Shown: positions 40,758-48,840 of the stretch, in pieces
How the letters are laid out: each line of letters opens with the position of its first letter
Numbering within the stretch: the stretch's first letter is position 1
Assembly: GCF_014297275.1 (NCBI RefSeq)
Contig: NZ_JACOQK010000001.1
Coordinates: forward strand, 1,984,001-2,048,000
Direction of reading: 5' to 3'
Length of the DNA: 64,000 nt
Source of the DNA: Clostridium facile
GTDB lineage: Bacteria > Bacillota > Clostridia > Oscillospirales > Ruminococcaceae
Notes under the pieces: model-generated
The model's input: the letters and a program-made list of their open reading frames with translations, nothing else
The model's database searches: none
What the model was told of the DNA's origin: nothing
Made by a program: the position numbers and the translations under genes

Positions 40758-41373
40758 TATCGCATTGCCAAAAGGACGTTTGGGGGATAAAGTTTACGAA
40801 CTGTTCTCCAAAATCGGATACGACTGTAAATCCATCTATGAGGATAATCGGAAACTTATTTTTGAAAACCCGGAAAATGGTGTCCGCTATTTCCTGGTAA
40901 AACCCAGCGATGTTGCCATTTATGTCGAACATGGCGCCGCTGATGTTGGGGTTGTGGGTAAGGATATCCTGCTGGAAAGCGAACCGGATATCTACGAATT
41001 ATTGGACTTGAACCTGGGAAAATGCCGGGTAGCTGTTGCAGCGAAAACAGATTATATTGAAGACACCGATAGGACGCTGCGGGTGGCAACAAAATTTGTT
41101 AACATCGCCAAACAGTATTATGCTTCCCTGAACAGAGAAATTGAAATCATCAAACTAAATGGTTCTATTGAACTGGCTCCGATTTTAGGGCTGTCCGATG
41201 TAATCGTGGACATTGTGGAAACCGGTACCACATTAAAGGAAAACAATTTGAAGGTATATAACGACATTGTTCCTATCAGTGCCCGTTTTATCGCAAACAA
41301 GTCCAGTTTTAAATTTAAAAACGACACAATTGAGCAAATGTTATCCAAACTGACGGGGGAATTGAACCAATGA
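40750..41373 (+). CDS. hisG: ATP phosphoribosyltransferase, short form HisG
   Basis: The protein has 207 residues. The start is GTG at 40750, preceded by GGAGGAGG inside hisZ; the ATG ten codons earlier is less likely. It begins LNIALPKGRLGDKVYELFSK. The PRPP-binding motif is DVIVDIVETGTTLKENNL, and the VGVVGKDIL segment is typical. The C-terminal regulatory ACT domain is missing, as in all short HisG proteins, which depend on HisZ for activity and feedback. It catalyses ATP + PRPP to phosphoribosyl-ATP. Its stop overlaps hisD (ATGA). Confidence 0.95.
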   Translation: MLNIALPKGRLGDKVYELFSKIGYDCKSIYEDNRKLIFENPENGVRYFLVKPSDVAIYVEHGAADVGVVGKDILLESEPDIYELLDLNLGKCRVAVAAKTDYIEDTDRTLRVATKFVNIAKQYYASLNREIEIIKLNGSIELAPILGLSDVIVDIVETGTTLKENNLKVYNDIVPISARFIANKSSFKFKNDTIEQMLSKLTGELNQ

Positions 41374-42647
41374 TAAAACTGTTTTATTCCAATGAAATGA
41401 AAGAATCCGATATTTTAAACCGGGAAATCCAAAATAACGACGAAGTGGAAGACATTGTAGCGGACATCATTAATGATGTCCGTGCCAATGGCGATCAGGC
41501 ACTATTGGATTACTGCAAAAAATTTGACCATGCTGATTTAGATTCCTTGGAAGCATCCCAGGAAGAAATCGATGACGCCTACAATAGCATTGACCCTGAG
41601 TTTATCCAAACACTGAAGATGGCTCGGGACAATATTGAGGTGTTCCACCGCCAGCAGGTGCGTAAAAACTTTGTGATCAACGACAAGGAAGGTATTGTAT
41701 TGGGACAAAAGGTAACTCCAATCGAAAAGGTTGGCTTGTATGTCCCAGGGGGAACAGCAAGCTATCCTTCTTCCGTATTGATGAATGCTGTCCCCGCTAA
41801 AATCGCAGGGGTGAAAGAGATTGTCATGACCACTCCTCCCAACCCAGACGGCAGTTTACCACAAGCGATTTTAGCCGCCGCAAAAGTAGCCGGTGTTACC
41901 CGCATTATCAAATCCGGTGGAGCACAGGCGGTGGCTGCATTGGCATACGGCACTGAAACCGTGCCAAAAGTGGATAAAATTGTAGGACCTGGCAACATTT
42001 TTGTAGCTACTGCAAAACGCCGAGTATATGGTATTGTGGATATTGACATGATTGCTGGTCCAAGTGAAATTCTAGTAATCGCAGACGGAAGCTGCAACCC
42101 GTCCTATGTAGCGGCGGATTTGCTCTCTCAGGCGGAACACGATAAACTGGCAACCGCTGTGCTGATTACAGACAGCAAAGTTTTGGCGGAAAAGGTACAA
42201 CAGGAGTTGGAAGTACAGATTCCGCAACTGCTACGCAGTGAAATCGCACGGACTTCCATTGAACAAAACGGGAAAATTATTGTGGCCGATTCTATCCAGC
42301 AAGCAGTGGAAATCAGCAACCGTATTGCACCAGAACATCTGGAAATCTGTGTGGATGATCCATTTGCTGTACTAAATTCCATCCAAAATGCTGGCTCCAT
42401 CTTCTTAGGGAAAAATGTTCCAGAAGCGTTGGGAGACTATTTCGCAGGGCCAAACCACACCCTCCCCACCAGTGGTACAGCCAGGTTTTCCTCTCCATTG
42501 TCAGTAGATGATTTTGTAAAAAAATCCTCTTTTATCTATTACACCAAAGACGCCCTTTCCCAAGTACAGGAACGGGTTGTGGATTTTGCCACCAGGGAAG
42601 GTCTTACAGGCCATGCAAAATCTGTATCCATCCGGTTTGAATCCTAG
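41370..42647 (+). CDS. hisD: Histidinol dehydrogenase
   Basis: The zinc enzyme that performs the last two oxidations, histidinol to histidine, with NAD+; 425 residues. Motifs: VGLYVPGGTASYPSSVLMNA, KSGGAQAVAALAYGTETVPK, KIVGPGNIFVATAKR, MIAGPSEILVIAD and LLSQAEHDKLATAVLITDSK with the zinc-site Gln and His. AGPNHTLPTSGTARFSSPL is the C-terminal signature. Length is normal. The start overlaps hisG by 4 nt, so translation is coupled. Confidence 0.96.
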   Translation: MIKLFYSNEMKESDILNREIQNNDEVEDIVADIINDVRANGDQALLDYCKKFDHADLDSLEASQEEIDDAYNSIDPEFIQTLKMARDNIEVFHRQQVRKNFVINDKEGIVLGQKVTPIEKVGLYVPGGTASYPSSVLMNAVPAKIAGVKEIVMTTPPNPDGSLPQAILAAAKVAGVTRIIKSGGAQAVAALAYGTETVPKVDKIVGPGNIFVATAKRRVYGIVDIDMIAGPSEILVIADGSCNPSYVAADLLSQAEHDKLATAVLITDSKVLAEKVQQELEVQIPQLLRSEIARTSIEQNGKIIVADSIQQAVEISNRIAPEHLEICVDDPFAVLNSIQNAGSIFLGKNVPEALGDYFAGPNHTLPTSGTARFSSPLSVDDFVKKSSFIYYTKDALSQVQERVVDFATREGLTGHAKSVSIRFES

Positions 42648-42665
42648 CTGATTGGAGTGATTGTT

Positions 42666-43736
42666 ATGAGCCGGTTTTTAAGCCAGCGTTTTTCTCAAAT
42701 AAAACCATATGTCCCTGGGGAACAACCCCAAGATACTGAATATATTAAACTGAACACCAATGAGTCCCCCTATCCTCCTTCTCCCCGTGTATTGCAGGTA
42801 GTTAACCAGAAAGAGGTGGAGAAATTAAGGCTGTATTCTGATCCAGAAGTAAAACAACTGATTCAGCAAATCGCTGATTTTTACCAGGTATCCACCGACC
42901 AGGTATTTGTAGGAAATGGTTCGGACGAGGTGTTGGCGTTTAGCTTTATGGCGTTCTGCGACCAGCAACAGCAAATTTGTTATCCCGATATTACCTATGG
43001 CTTTTATCAGGTATTCTGCCAGCTATTCGGATTGCAGCAAAACCCCATCCCTTTAAAACAGGATTTTACCGTGGATTATCAGGACTACTGCGATTGTGGG
43101 AAAAACATCGTAATCGCCAATCCCAATGCCCCAACCGGCTTGTCCTTATCATTAGAGGAGATCGAACAGATCCTGAAAACCAATCCAGACCATCTGGTGA
43201 TGATTGACGAGGCATATGTGGATTTTGGCGGGACAACCTGCATCCCATTGTTAAAACAGTATTCCAATTTAATGGTAATCCAGACATTCTCCAAGTCCAG
43301 GAGCCTGGCCGGTGCCCGCCTTGGGTTCGCCATCTCCTCCCCTGAGATTATCCAGGATTTAAACAAAATAAAATTTTCTTACAATCCTTATAATGTCAAC
43401 CGCCTGAGTATATTGGCAGGTTCCGCCGCTATGCAGGACCGTCTATACTGGGAATACTGTACTAACGAAGTAATCCAAACACGTAACAAGACAAAATGCG
43501 CTTTAGAACAATTAGGTTTTACTGTCCTGGATTCCAAAACCAATTTTCTGTTTGCCCGCTGCCCGAAAATCAGCGGTGAGGACTATTACAGCAAACTGAA
43601 ACAGAACGGCATCCTGGTACGGCATTTTGACCAGGAACGGATTCAAGATTTTGTACGTATTACCATTGGCACACCGGCACAAATGGAGCAGTTCCTTCAG
43701 GTAACCAAAAGGCTGATGGAGGAGGAAACACAATGA
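42666..43736 (+). CDS. hisC: Histidinol-phosphate aminotransferase
   Basis: A PLP enzyme of fold type I, 356 residues, converting imidazole acetol phosphate to histidinol phosphate. The start is the ATG 8 nt after GGAG; a GTG three codons earlier overlaps that site. Motifs: KLNTNESPYPPSPRVLQ, VFVGNGSDEVLAFSFMAF, ANPNAPTGLSLS, MIDEAYVDF, and the PLP lysine in IQTFSKSRSLAGARLGFAI. The stop overlaps the hisB start (ATGA). The order hisD-hisC-hisB is common in bacterial his operons. Confidence 0.94.
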   Translation: MSRFLSQRFSQIKPYVPGEQPQDTEYIKLNTNESPYPPSPRVLQVVNQKEVEKLRLYSDPEVKQLIQQIADFYQVSTDQVFVGNGSDEVLAFSFMAFCDQQQQICYPDITYGFYQVFCQLFGLQQNPIPLKQDFTVDYQDYCDCGKNIVIANPNAPTGLSLSLEEIEQILKTNPDHLVMIDEAYVDFGGTTCIPLLKQYSNLMVIQTFSKSRSLAGARLGFAISSPEIIQDLNKIKFSYNPYNVNRLSILAGSAAMQDRLYWEYCTNEVIQTRNKTKCALEQLGFTVLDSKTNFLFARCPKISGEDYYSKLKQNGILVRHFDQERIQDFVRITIGTPAQMEQFLQVTKRLMEEETQ

Positions 43737-44323
43737 GAAAAGTAACCATAGAACGGAATACAAACGAAACCCAAATTACCATCCAACTAAATCTGGATGG
43801 AACGGGACAATACCAGAATCAATCTGGCTGCGGCTTTTTAGATCATATGCTGGATTTATTCACACGGCATGGACGGTTTGATTTACAGGTATCCTGTAAG
43901 GGGGATACCTGGATTGATTACCACCACACCACAGAGGATATTGGCATTGCCTTAGGACAAGCCTTTTCCAAAGCGCTGGGTGATATGCGAGGAATCAACC
44001 GGTATGGCAGCTTTCTCCTTCCAATGGATGAAACCCTCATGCTGTGCGCTCTGGATTTCAGTGGGCGCAGCTATTTGAATTATGATGTTGCCATCCCAAC
44101 AGCAAAAGTTGGGGATTTTGATACGGAATTGGTAGAAGAATTTATGCTGGGCTTTGTCCGTGCTGCTGGAACAACCCTGCATTTCAAGCAACTGGCGGGA
44201 AGTAATTCCCACCATATAATCGAAGCGATGTTCAAAGCGTTTGGCCGTACCTTAAAACAGGCTGTGGCAATCGACCAACAATATGCGGATGAAATCCCTT
44301 CTACAAAAGGATTACTAAAATAA
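43733..44323 (+). CDS. hisB: Imidazoleglycerol-phosphate dehydratase
   Basis: The protein has 196 residues, the dehydratase alone, without the phosphatase fusion of enteric HisB. The repeated manganese-binding motifs are HHTTEDIGIALG and NSHHIIEAMFKAFGRTLKQA. The DHMLDLFTRHGRFDL segment is also intact. It acts on imidazole glycerol phosphate. The missing phosphatase activity is supplied by the PHP-family gene at the operon end. Confidence 0.96.
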   Translation: MRKVTIERNTNETQITIQLNLDGTGQYQNQSGCGFLDHMLDLFTRHGRFDLQVSCKGDTWIDYHHTTEDIGIALGQAFSKALGDMRGINRYGSFLLPMDETLMLCALDFSGRSYLNYDVAIPTAKVGDFDTELVEEFMLGFVRAAGTTLHFKQLAGSNSHHIIEAMFKAFGRTLKQAVAIDQQYADEIPSTKGLLK

Positions 44324-44342
44324 ATAGAAAGGAGCCACTTCC

Positions 44343-44951
44343 ATGATTGCAATCATCGACTATGGCGTGGGAAACCTGTTTTCTCTCAGCAGTTCCCTTT
44401 CCTATTTAGGGCTGGAGAACACGATTACCCGTGACCCTCAGCAGATAGAACAAGCAGACCATATTATCCTCCCCGGTGTGGGTGCTTTTGCGGACGCCTA
44501 TCAAAAATTGGAGCAGACCAACCTGATTGATACCATCAAGCAGCAAACCTACAACGGGAAACCACTGCTCGGTATCTGCCTAGGAATGCAGCTCTTATTT
44601 GATAAAAGCTATGAATATGGGGAACACAAAGGCTTAGGATTGATCCACGGGGAAGTATGCCCTATTCAAGACGATTTAACACAACCTTTGAAAGTACCCC
44701 ATATTGGTTGGAACAGCCTGCATTTTCCAAAAGAAAACCCTCTGTTCCAATATAACAAAGAGGGAGATTACGTGTATTACGTCCACTCTTTTTACGCCAA
44801 AAACTGCCAGGAGGATACCATTGCTACCTCGGAATATGATATCACCATCACTGGGGCAGTCAATAAAGGCAGCGTGTACGGAACCCAGTTCCATCCAGAA
44901 AAAAGCGGCGAGGTTGGTTTAAAAATATTACGGGCATTCGCCGAACTGTAA
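44343..44951 (+). CDS. hisH: Imidazole glycerol phosphate synthase, glutaminase subunit
   Basis: The protein has 202 residues. The class I glutamine amidotransferase triad is visible: Cys in LLGICLGMQLLF, and His and Glu in YGTQFHPEKSGEVG. The start is IAIIDYGVGNLFSLSSSLSY. It releases ammonia from glutamine and passes it to HisF. Spacing to hisB is 19 nt with an AAAGGAG site. The cyclase partner lies two genes downstream. Confidence 0.95.
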   Translation: MIAIIDYGVGNLFSLSSSLSYLGLENTITRDPQQIEQADHIILPGVGAFADAYQKLEQTNLIDTIKQQTYNGKPLLGICLGMQLLFDKSYEYGEHKGLGLIHGEVCPIQDDLTQPLKVPHIGWNSLHFPKENPLFQYNKEGDYVYYVHSFYAKNCQEDTIATSEYDITITGAVNKGSVYGTQFHPEKSGEVGLKILRAFAEL

Positions 44952-44964
44952 AACGGAGGTTACC

Positions 44965-45678
44965 ATGGAAATTTTTCCTGCAATAGATTTGAGAAACAGC
45001 CAGGTAGTACGGCTTACCCAAGGGGATTACAACAGGATGGATGTTTATTCTTCCAATCCTACGGAGATCGCCCAACAATTCAAACAAAAAGGGGCTACCA
45101 ACCTACACGTAGTGGATTTGGATGGTGCGAAGGATGGCAAACTGGTCAATTTTAATACCATCCGTTCGATTGTGGAACAAGGCGGATTATTTGTAGAGGT
45201 TGGCGGTGGAATCCGTGACGAACAAAGGATTCAGCAATACCTTTCATTGGGGGTCAACCGGGTTATCTTGGGCACTGTCGCCATTACTAATTTTCCTTTT
45301 CTGCAACAGATGGTGGAAAAATACAAAGAGAAAATTGCCGTTGGAGTAGATGCGCGGGACGGCTATGTTGCCATCAACGGATGGAAAGAAATCACTGATA
45401 CCAAATCAGTTGACTTTTGCCAGAAGTTGGCTGATATCGGGGTAAAAACCATAATTTATACCGACATCTCCAAAGATGGGCAGCTTTCTGGGACAAACCT
45501 GGAAATCTACCAGGAACTAAGCCAGATAAAAGGATTAGATATTGTGGCTTCCGGCGGCATTTCCTATGAAAAAGAAATTGTTCAATTAAAAAAAATGAAT
45601 TTATACGCCGCCATTGTAGGCAAGGCGATTTATACCGATACCCTCCAGTTGGACCGTGTCATCCAGCTGGCAAAATAA
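44965..45678 (+). CDS. hisA: ProFAR isomerase HisA
   Basis: A TIM-barrel isomerase of 237 residues. The two catalytic aspartates sit in PAIDLRNSQVVRLTQGDY and IYTDISKDGQLSGTN. The phosphate-binding loops VGGGIRDEQRI and VASGGISYEKEI are present. It converts ProFAR to PRFAR, the HisF substrate. A GGAGG site precedes the ATG. The C-terminal end lies 19 nt before the hisF start. Confidence 0.95.
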   Translation: MEIFPAIDLRNSQVVRLTQGDYNRMDVYSSNPTEIAQQFKQKGATNLHVVDLDGAKDGKLVNFNTIRSIVEQGGLFVEVGGGIRDEQRIQQYLSLGVNRVILGTVAITNFPFLQQMVEKYKEKIAVGVDARDGYVAINGWKEITDTKSVDFCQKLADIGVKTIIYTDISKDGQLSGTNLEIYQELSQIKGLDIVASGGISYEKEIVQLKKMNLYAAIVGKAIYTDTLQLDRVIQLAK

Positions 45679-45697
45679 CGGAAAAGGAGGGCATAAC

Positions 45698-46459
45698 ATG
45701 ATTACCAAGCGAATCATCCCCTGTTTGGACGTCCGCAATGGGCGCGTCGTAAAGGGGATTAATTTTGAAGGAATACAGGATGTTTCTTCTCCCGTAGAAC
45801 TGGCAAAGTTCTACAATGAAAGCGGAGCTGACGAGCTGGTATTCTACGACATTACCGCTTCGGTGGAGGAACGCTCATTATTTACCGATATCCTCACCCA
45901 GGTTGCCAGCCAAATTTTTATCCCTCTGACAGTGGGGGGAGGCATCAATACCATTGAGGATTTTGACCGCGTGTTAAAATGCGGCGCGGATAAGGTAAGC
46001 GTCAATTCAGGTGCGATCAAAAACCCTAGTCTGATCGCACAGGCGGCAAAAAAATACGGTGACCAATGTGTAGTCTTATCCATGGATGTAAAACGGGTAG
46101 ATGGAAAGTTCCGCCTGTTTGCCAAAGGAGGACGGGAAGATACCGGTATCGACGCTCTGGAATGGGCGCAGATGGGGGAACAAAACGGCGCCGGGGAACT
46201 GGTTGTCAACAGCATTGACACCGACGGAGTAAAGGATGGCTTTGACCTAGAAATGCTGCAAGCTGCGGCTGACCGAGTTTCCATCCCAATCATTGCTTCC
46301 GGCGGAGCTGGAAAAATGGAAGATTTCTCGAAACTATTTCACTCCATCCCCAAAGTAGACGCTGGTTTGGCAGCTTCTATCTTCCATTTTAAAGAAATTG
46401 CGATTCAAGATTTAAAACAGCACCTCCGTGAAAACGGGGTTGAAGTGCGTATGGTATAA
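45698..46459 (+). CDS. hisF: Imidazole glycerol phosphate synthase, cyclase subunit
   Basis: A TIM-barrel cyclase of 253 residues, a homologue of HisA. The start is the ATG after AAAAGGAGGG, beginning ITKRIIPCLDVRNGRVVKGI; the frame opens 14 codons earlier, inside hisA, without support. Catalytic Asp residues are in CLDVRNG and NSIDTDGVKDGFD. VGGGINTIEDF and ASGGAGKMEDF bind phosphate. It forms the HisH-HisF complex that makes imidazole glycerol phosphate and AICAR. Confidence 0.96.
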   Translation: MITKRIIPCLDVRNGRVVKGINFEGIQDVSSPVELAKFYNESGADELVFYDITASVEERSLFTDILTQVASQIFIPLTVGGGINTIEDFDRVLKCGADKVSVNSGAIKNPSLIAQAAKKYGDQCVVLSMDVKRVDGKFRLFAKGGREDTGIDALEWAQMGEQNGAGELVVNSIDTDGVKDGFDLEMLQAAADRVSIPIIASGGAGKMEDFSKLFHSIPKVDAGLAASIFHFKEIAIQDLKQHLRENGVEVRMV

Positions 46460-46471
46460 AGGAGAATCATT

Positions 46472-47119
46472 ATGACAAAAATTGAGGACTTAAAGTTTGA
46501 CGCCAACGGTCTAATCCCCGCTGTTGTACAGGATTATTACACCAAAGCGGTATTAACCGTTGCTTATATGAACCAGGAAAGTTTAAAAATCAGCATGGAA
46601 GAAGGCAAAACCTGCTTTTGGAGCAGAAGCCGCCAAGAGTTATGGCGGAAAGGGGAAACCTCCGGAAACTACCAGCATATTGTCACCATCAAGTCCGACT
46701 GTGACAATGATGCTTTGGTCGTGGAAGTAGTAAAGGACGGTCCTGCCTGCCATTTAGGGACGGATTCCTGTTTCGAAAATTATCTGTATATCAGCCCGGA
46801 AATTAAAGAATTCTCCCTGGACTCCCTCTATGAATTGATTAAGGGAAGAAAAACAGATAAAAAAGAAGGCTCTTATACCACCTATCTGTTTGAAAAGGGA
46901 ATTGACAAAATCCTGAAGAAAGTCGGGGAAGAATGCACCGAAGTAGTCATTGCTGGAAAAGGTGCGGACAAAAAGGAAACCATTTTTGAGATTGCTGACT
47001 TAACCTACCACGTAATGGTATTAATGGTGGAAATGGGAATTTCCCTAAGCGAAATCAAGGATGAACTGGCAAAACGTCATGTGATTGACCATAAGGTAAA
47101 ACAAGAAAGGATGCAATAA
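46472..47119 (+). CDS. hisIE: Bifunctional phosphoribosyl-AMP cyclohydrolase / phosphoribosyl-ATP pyrophosphatase
   Basis: A fusion of 215 residues. The N-terminal HisI part (1-110) has the metal-binding Cys pattern in SDCDNDALVVEV and GPACHLGTDSC and the CFWSRSRQELWRKGETSGN segment. The C-terminal HisE part (115-215) has the helical ILKKVGEECTEVVIAGKG motif and adjacent acidic residues. It carries out steps two and three of the pathway. Its TAA stop shares a base with the next ATG (TAATG), so translation of the phosphatase is coupled. Confidence 0.95.
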   Translation: MTKIEDLKFDANGLIPAVVQDYYTKAVLTVAYMNQESLKISMEEGKTCFWSRSRQELWRKGETSGNYQHIVTIKSDCDNDALVVEVVKDGPACHLGTDSCFENYLYISPEIKEFSLDSLYELIKGRKTDKKEGSYTTYLFEKGIDKILKKVGEECTEVVIAGKGADKKETIFEIADLTYHVMVLMVEMGISLSEIKDELAKRHVIDHKVKQERMQ

Positions 47120-47946
47120 TGAAATTTTGCTCCAATGCTCACACCCACACCAATTTTTGTGATGGCAAAAACACAGCGGAAGAAATGGTTCTGGGTGCGA
47201 TTCAAAAAGGGTTTACCTCATTAGGCTTTTCCGGCCATTCCTACCTGTCATTTGACAGCGGCTGGACCATGAGTGAGGAAGGTACCCAGGCATACTGCCA
47301 GGAGATCAACCGGTTAAAGCAAGCTTATCAATCCCAAATTTCCATCTCTTTGGGATTAGAATGGGATGCTTATTCAGATACGGTGGACCGCTCCCAGTTT
47401 GACTATATCATTGGTTCTATGCACTATTTGCGTAGCCCTGAAACTGGGATTCCATATACCTTCGAGGATACTCATGAAATGATGGAAGCCTGTCTCAATC
47501 AGGGATTCCATGGAGATGTAAAGGCAATGCTCCGTTCCTTTTATGAGCAAATGGGGGAACTCCCCCACTGGATGGATCCGGATATCATTGGGCATTTTGA
47601 TATTATTACCAAGTTAAACAGAGGGAACCGTTATTTTGATGAGGATTCTCCCGAATATCAAAACATCGCTTTGCAGGGACTAGACAGGGCAATCGAAGCA
47701 GGCTGCCTGTTTGAAGTAAATACTGGGGGGATGTACCGGGGATATTGCGATAAACCCTACCCCGCCCCTTTTTTGCTAAAACGTTTGGCGGAAAAAAACG
47801 CAAAAGTCATCATCACCAGCGATGCCCACAACCCGGATTCTTTGGATTTTATGTTTCCAGAAATGGCAGAACTTTTAAAATCCTCTGGATTTTCTACCAT
47901 TTATCAATTAGTTCAAGGAAAATGGACACCAACAAACATAGAATAG
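47119..47946 (+). CDS. hisJ: Histidinol-phosphatase, PHP family
   Basis: The protein has 275 residues. It begins CSNAHTHTNFCDGKNTAEEM with the first HxH metal motif of PHP phosphoesterases, followed by FSGHS, GLEWDAY, IIGSMHYL, IGHFDII and a C-terminal ITSDAHNPD. These are all the usual metal ligands of the Bacillus HisK/HisJ type. It dephosphorylates histidinol phosphate. It closes the operon and is followed at once by a terminator. The symbol hisK is used for the same family in some species. Confidence 0.92.
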   Translation: MKFCSNAHTHTNFCDGKNTAEEMVLGAIQKGFTSLGFSGHSYLSFDSGWTMSEEGTQAYCQEINRLKQAYQSQISISLGLEWDAYSDTVDRSQFDYIIGSMHYLRSPETGIPYTFEDTHEMMEACLNQGFHGDVKAMLRSFYEQMGELPHWMDPDIIGHFDIITKLNRGNRYFDEDSPEYQNIALQGLDRAIEAGCLFEVNTGGMYRGYCDKPYPAPFLLKRLAEKNAKVIITSDAHNPDSLDFMFPEMAELLKSSGFSTIYQLVQGKWTPTNIE

Positions 47947-47968
47947 AACCGCTCTTTTTTGAGCGGTT
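47947..47968 (+). terminator. Terminator of the histidine operon
   Basis: AACCGCTC/GAGCGGTT stem with a TTTTTT loop followed by TTTATTTTT, directly after the last stop codon. Confidence 0.9.
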
Positions 47969-47977
47969 TTTATTTTT

Positions 47978-48381
47978 ACCCTGTTCCGTAAAATAAAATT
48001 TTTGCTCTACTAAGGAGGGCAAAGTTTTCATTGTAAATATTGAGCAATATAAAATAAGTAAATGATGTATTTGTATGTTTTAATTGGTATAATAATACTT
48101 ATTTATAGATGGTGGGCTATATGAATAAATGAAATTTCAGTATACCTTGGATTTTTTGCTGAAATAAGCTCTTTTGAAAAAGGAAGATCTGTATGCTAAA
48201 AAACAGAAAAAGATTTATCTTCAACAAAAATATAGATATTTTATGAATTTATGAATTTTTATAAATATATTTGTAAACCTTGCTATAAGCATCTCTAAAA
48301 TAATGACTATTATTTGTAGAACTATTGAATCAATCTCAAAAAAGTGTTAAAATAAAACCCGCTAAGAAGGAGATGATACTG
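47978..48381. other. AT-rich intergenic region before the YhgE pair
   Basis: About 400 bases without a supported gene. It should hold the promoter of the downstream pair. No hairpin or repeat of note was recognised. Confidence 0.4.
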
Positions 48382-48840
48382 GTGCAATTCCAAAAAGAGA
48401 TTCAGGAAGCAATGAAACTATTGCCCGACGATCAGTACTCAGCAATTGCCCAACAGGAACTGGAAAAACAGTTACAACAAGCCCATGATATGTGCCAGCA
48501 GGAAGGCATGGAAGAAAAGGAAATTTATCAGGAATTGTTTGTCATGTTTGGGCTATACTCCTGTTTAAAACGGGAAGCACAGCATCAAAAAGAGCTGGAG
48601 CAATACCAACAGTTCCAAAAAAAATATCCCCGCAGGGTAAAAGGTGGATTTCTCGCAATTATTTTAATCCCTCTAGTATTCTTTATTTTAATGTTTACGG
48701 TAGAGGCAAAGTTAATTTCCCTCTGTTTATGGATCCTTTCTATTATTGGCATCGCATGTTACTTAATTGTCCTTGAATATATGGATTACCGTTACCGTAA
48801 ACGTTTACATCTGCCAAAGAAAGAAGGAGATTCGATATGA
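48382..48840 (+). CDS. Small membrane protein partner of YhgE/Pip
   Basis: The protein has 152 residues. A GTG start at 48382 is favoured because AAGGAG lies 9 nt upstream; an ATG start 19 codons earlier has no such site. A charged helical region of about 85 residues (QKEIQEAMKLLPDDQYSAIA; QQEGMEEKEIYQELFVMFGL) is followed by two membrane helices and a basic tail. The helical part recalls DUF1700-type proteins that precede regulated membrane genes, but I am not sure of the family. Its stop overlaps the YhgE start (ATGA), so the two proteins are likely partners. Confidence 0.6.
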   Translation: MQFQKEIQEAMKLLPDDQYSAIAQQELEKQLQQAHDMCQQEGMEEKEIYQELFVMFGLYSCLKREAQHQKELEQYQQFQKKYPRRVKGGFLAIILIPLVFFILMFTVEAKLISLCLWILSIIGIACYLIVLEYMDYRYRKRLHLPKKEGDSI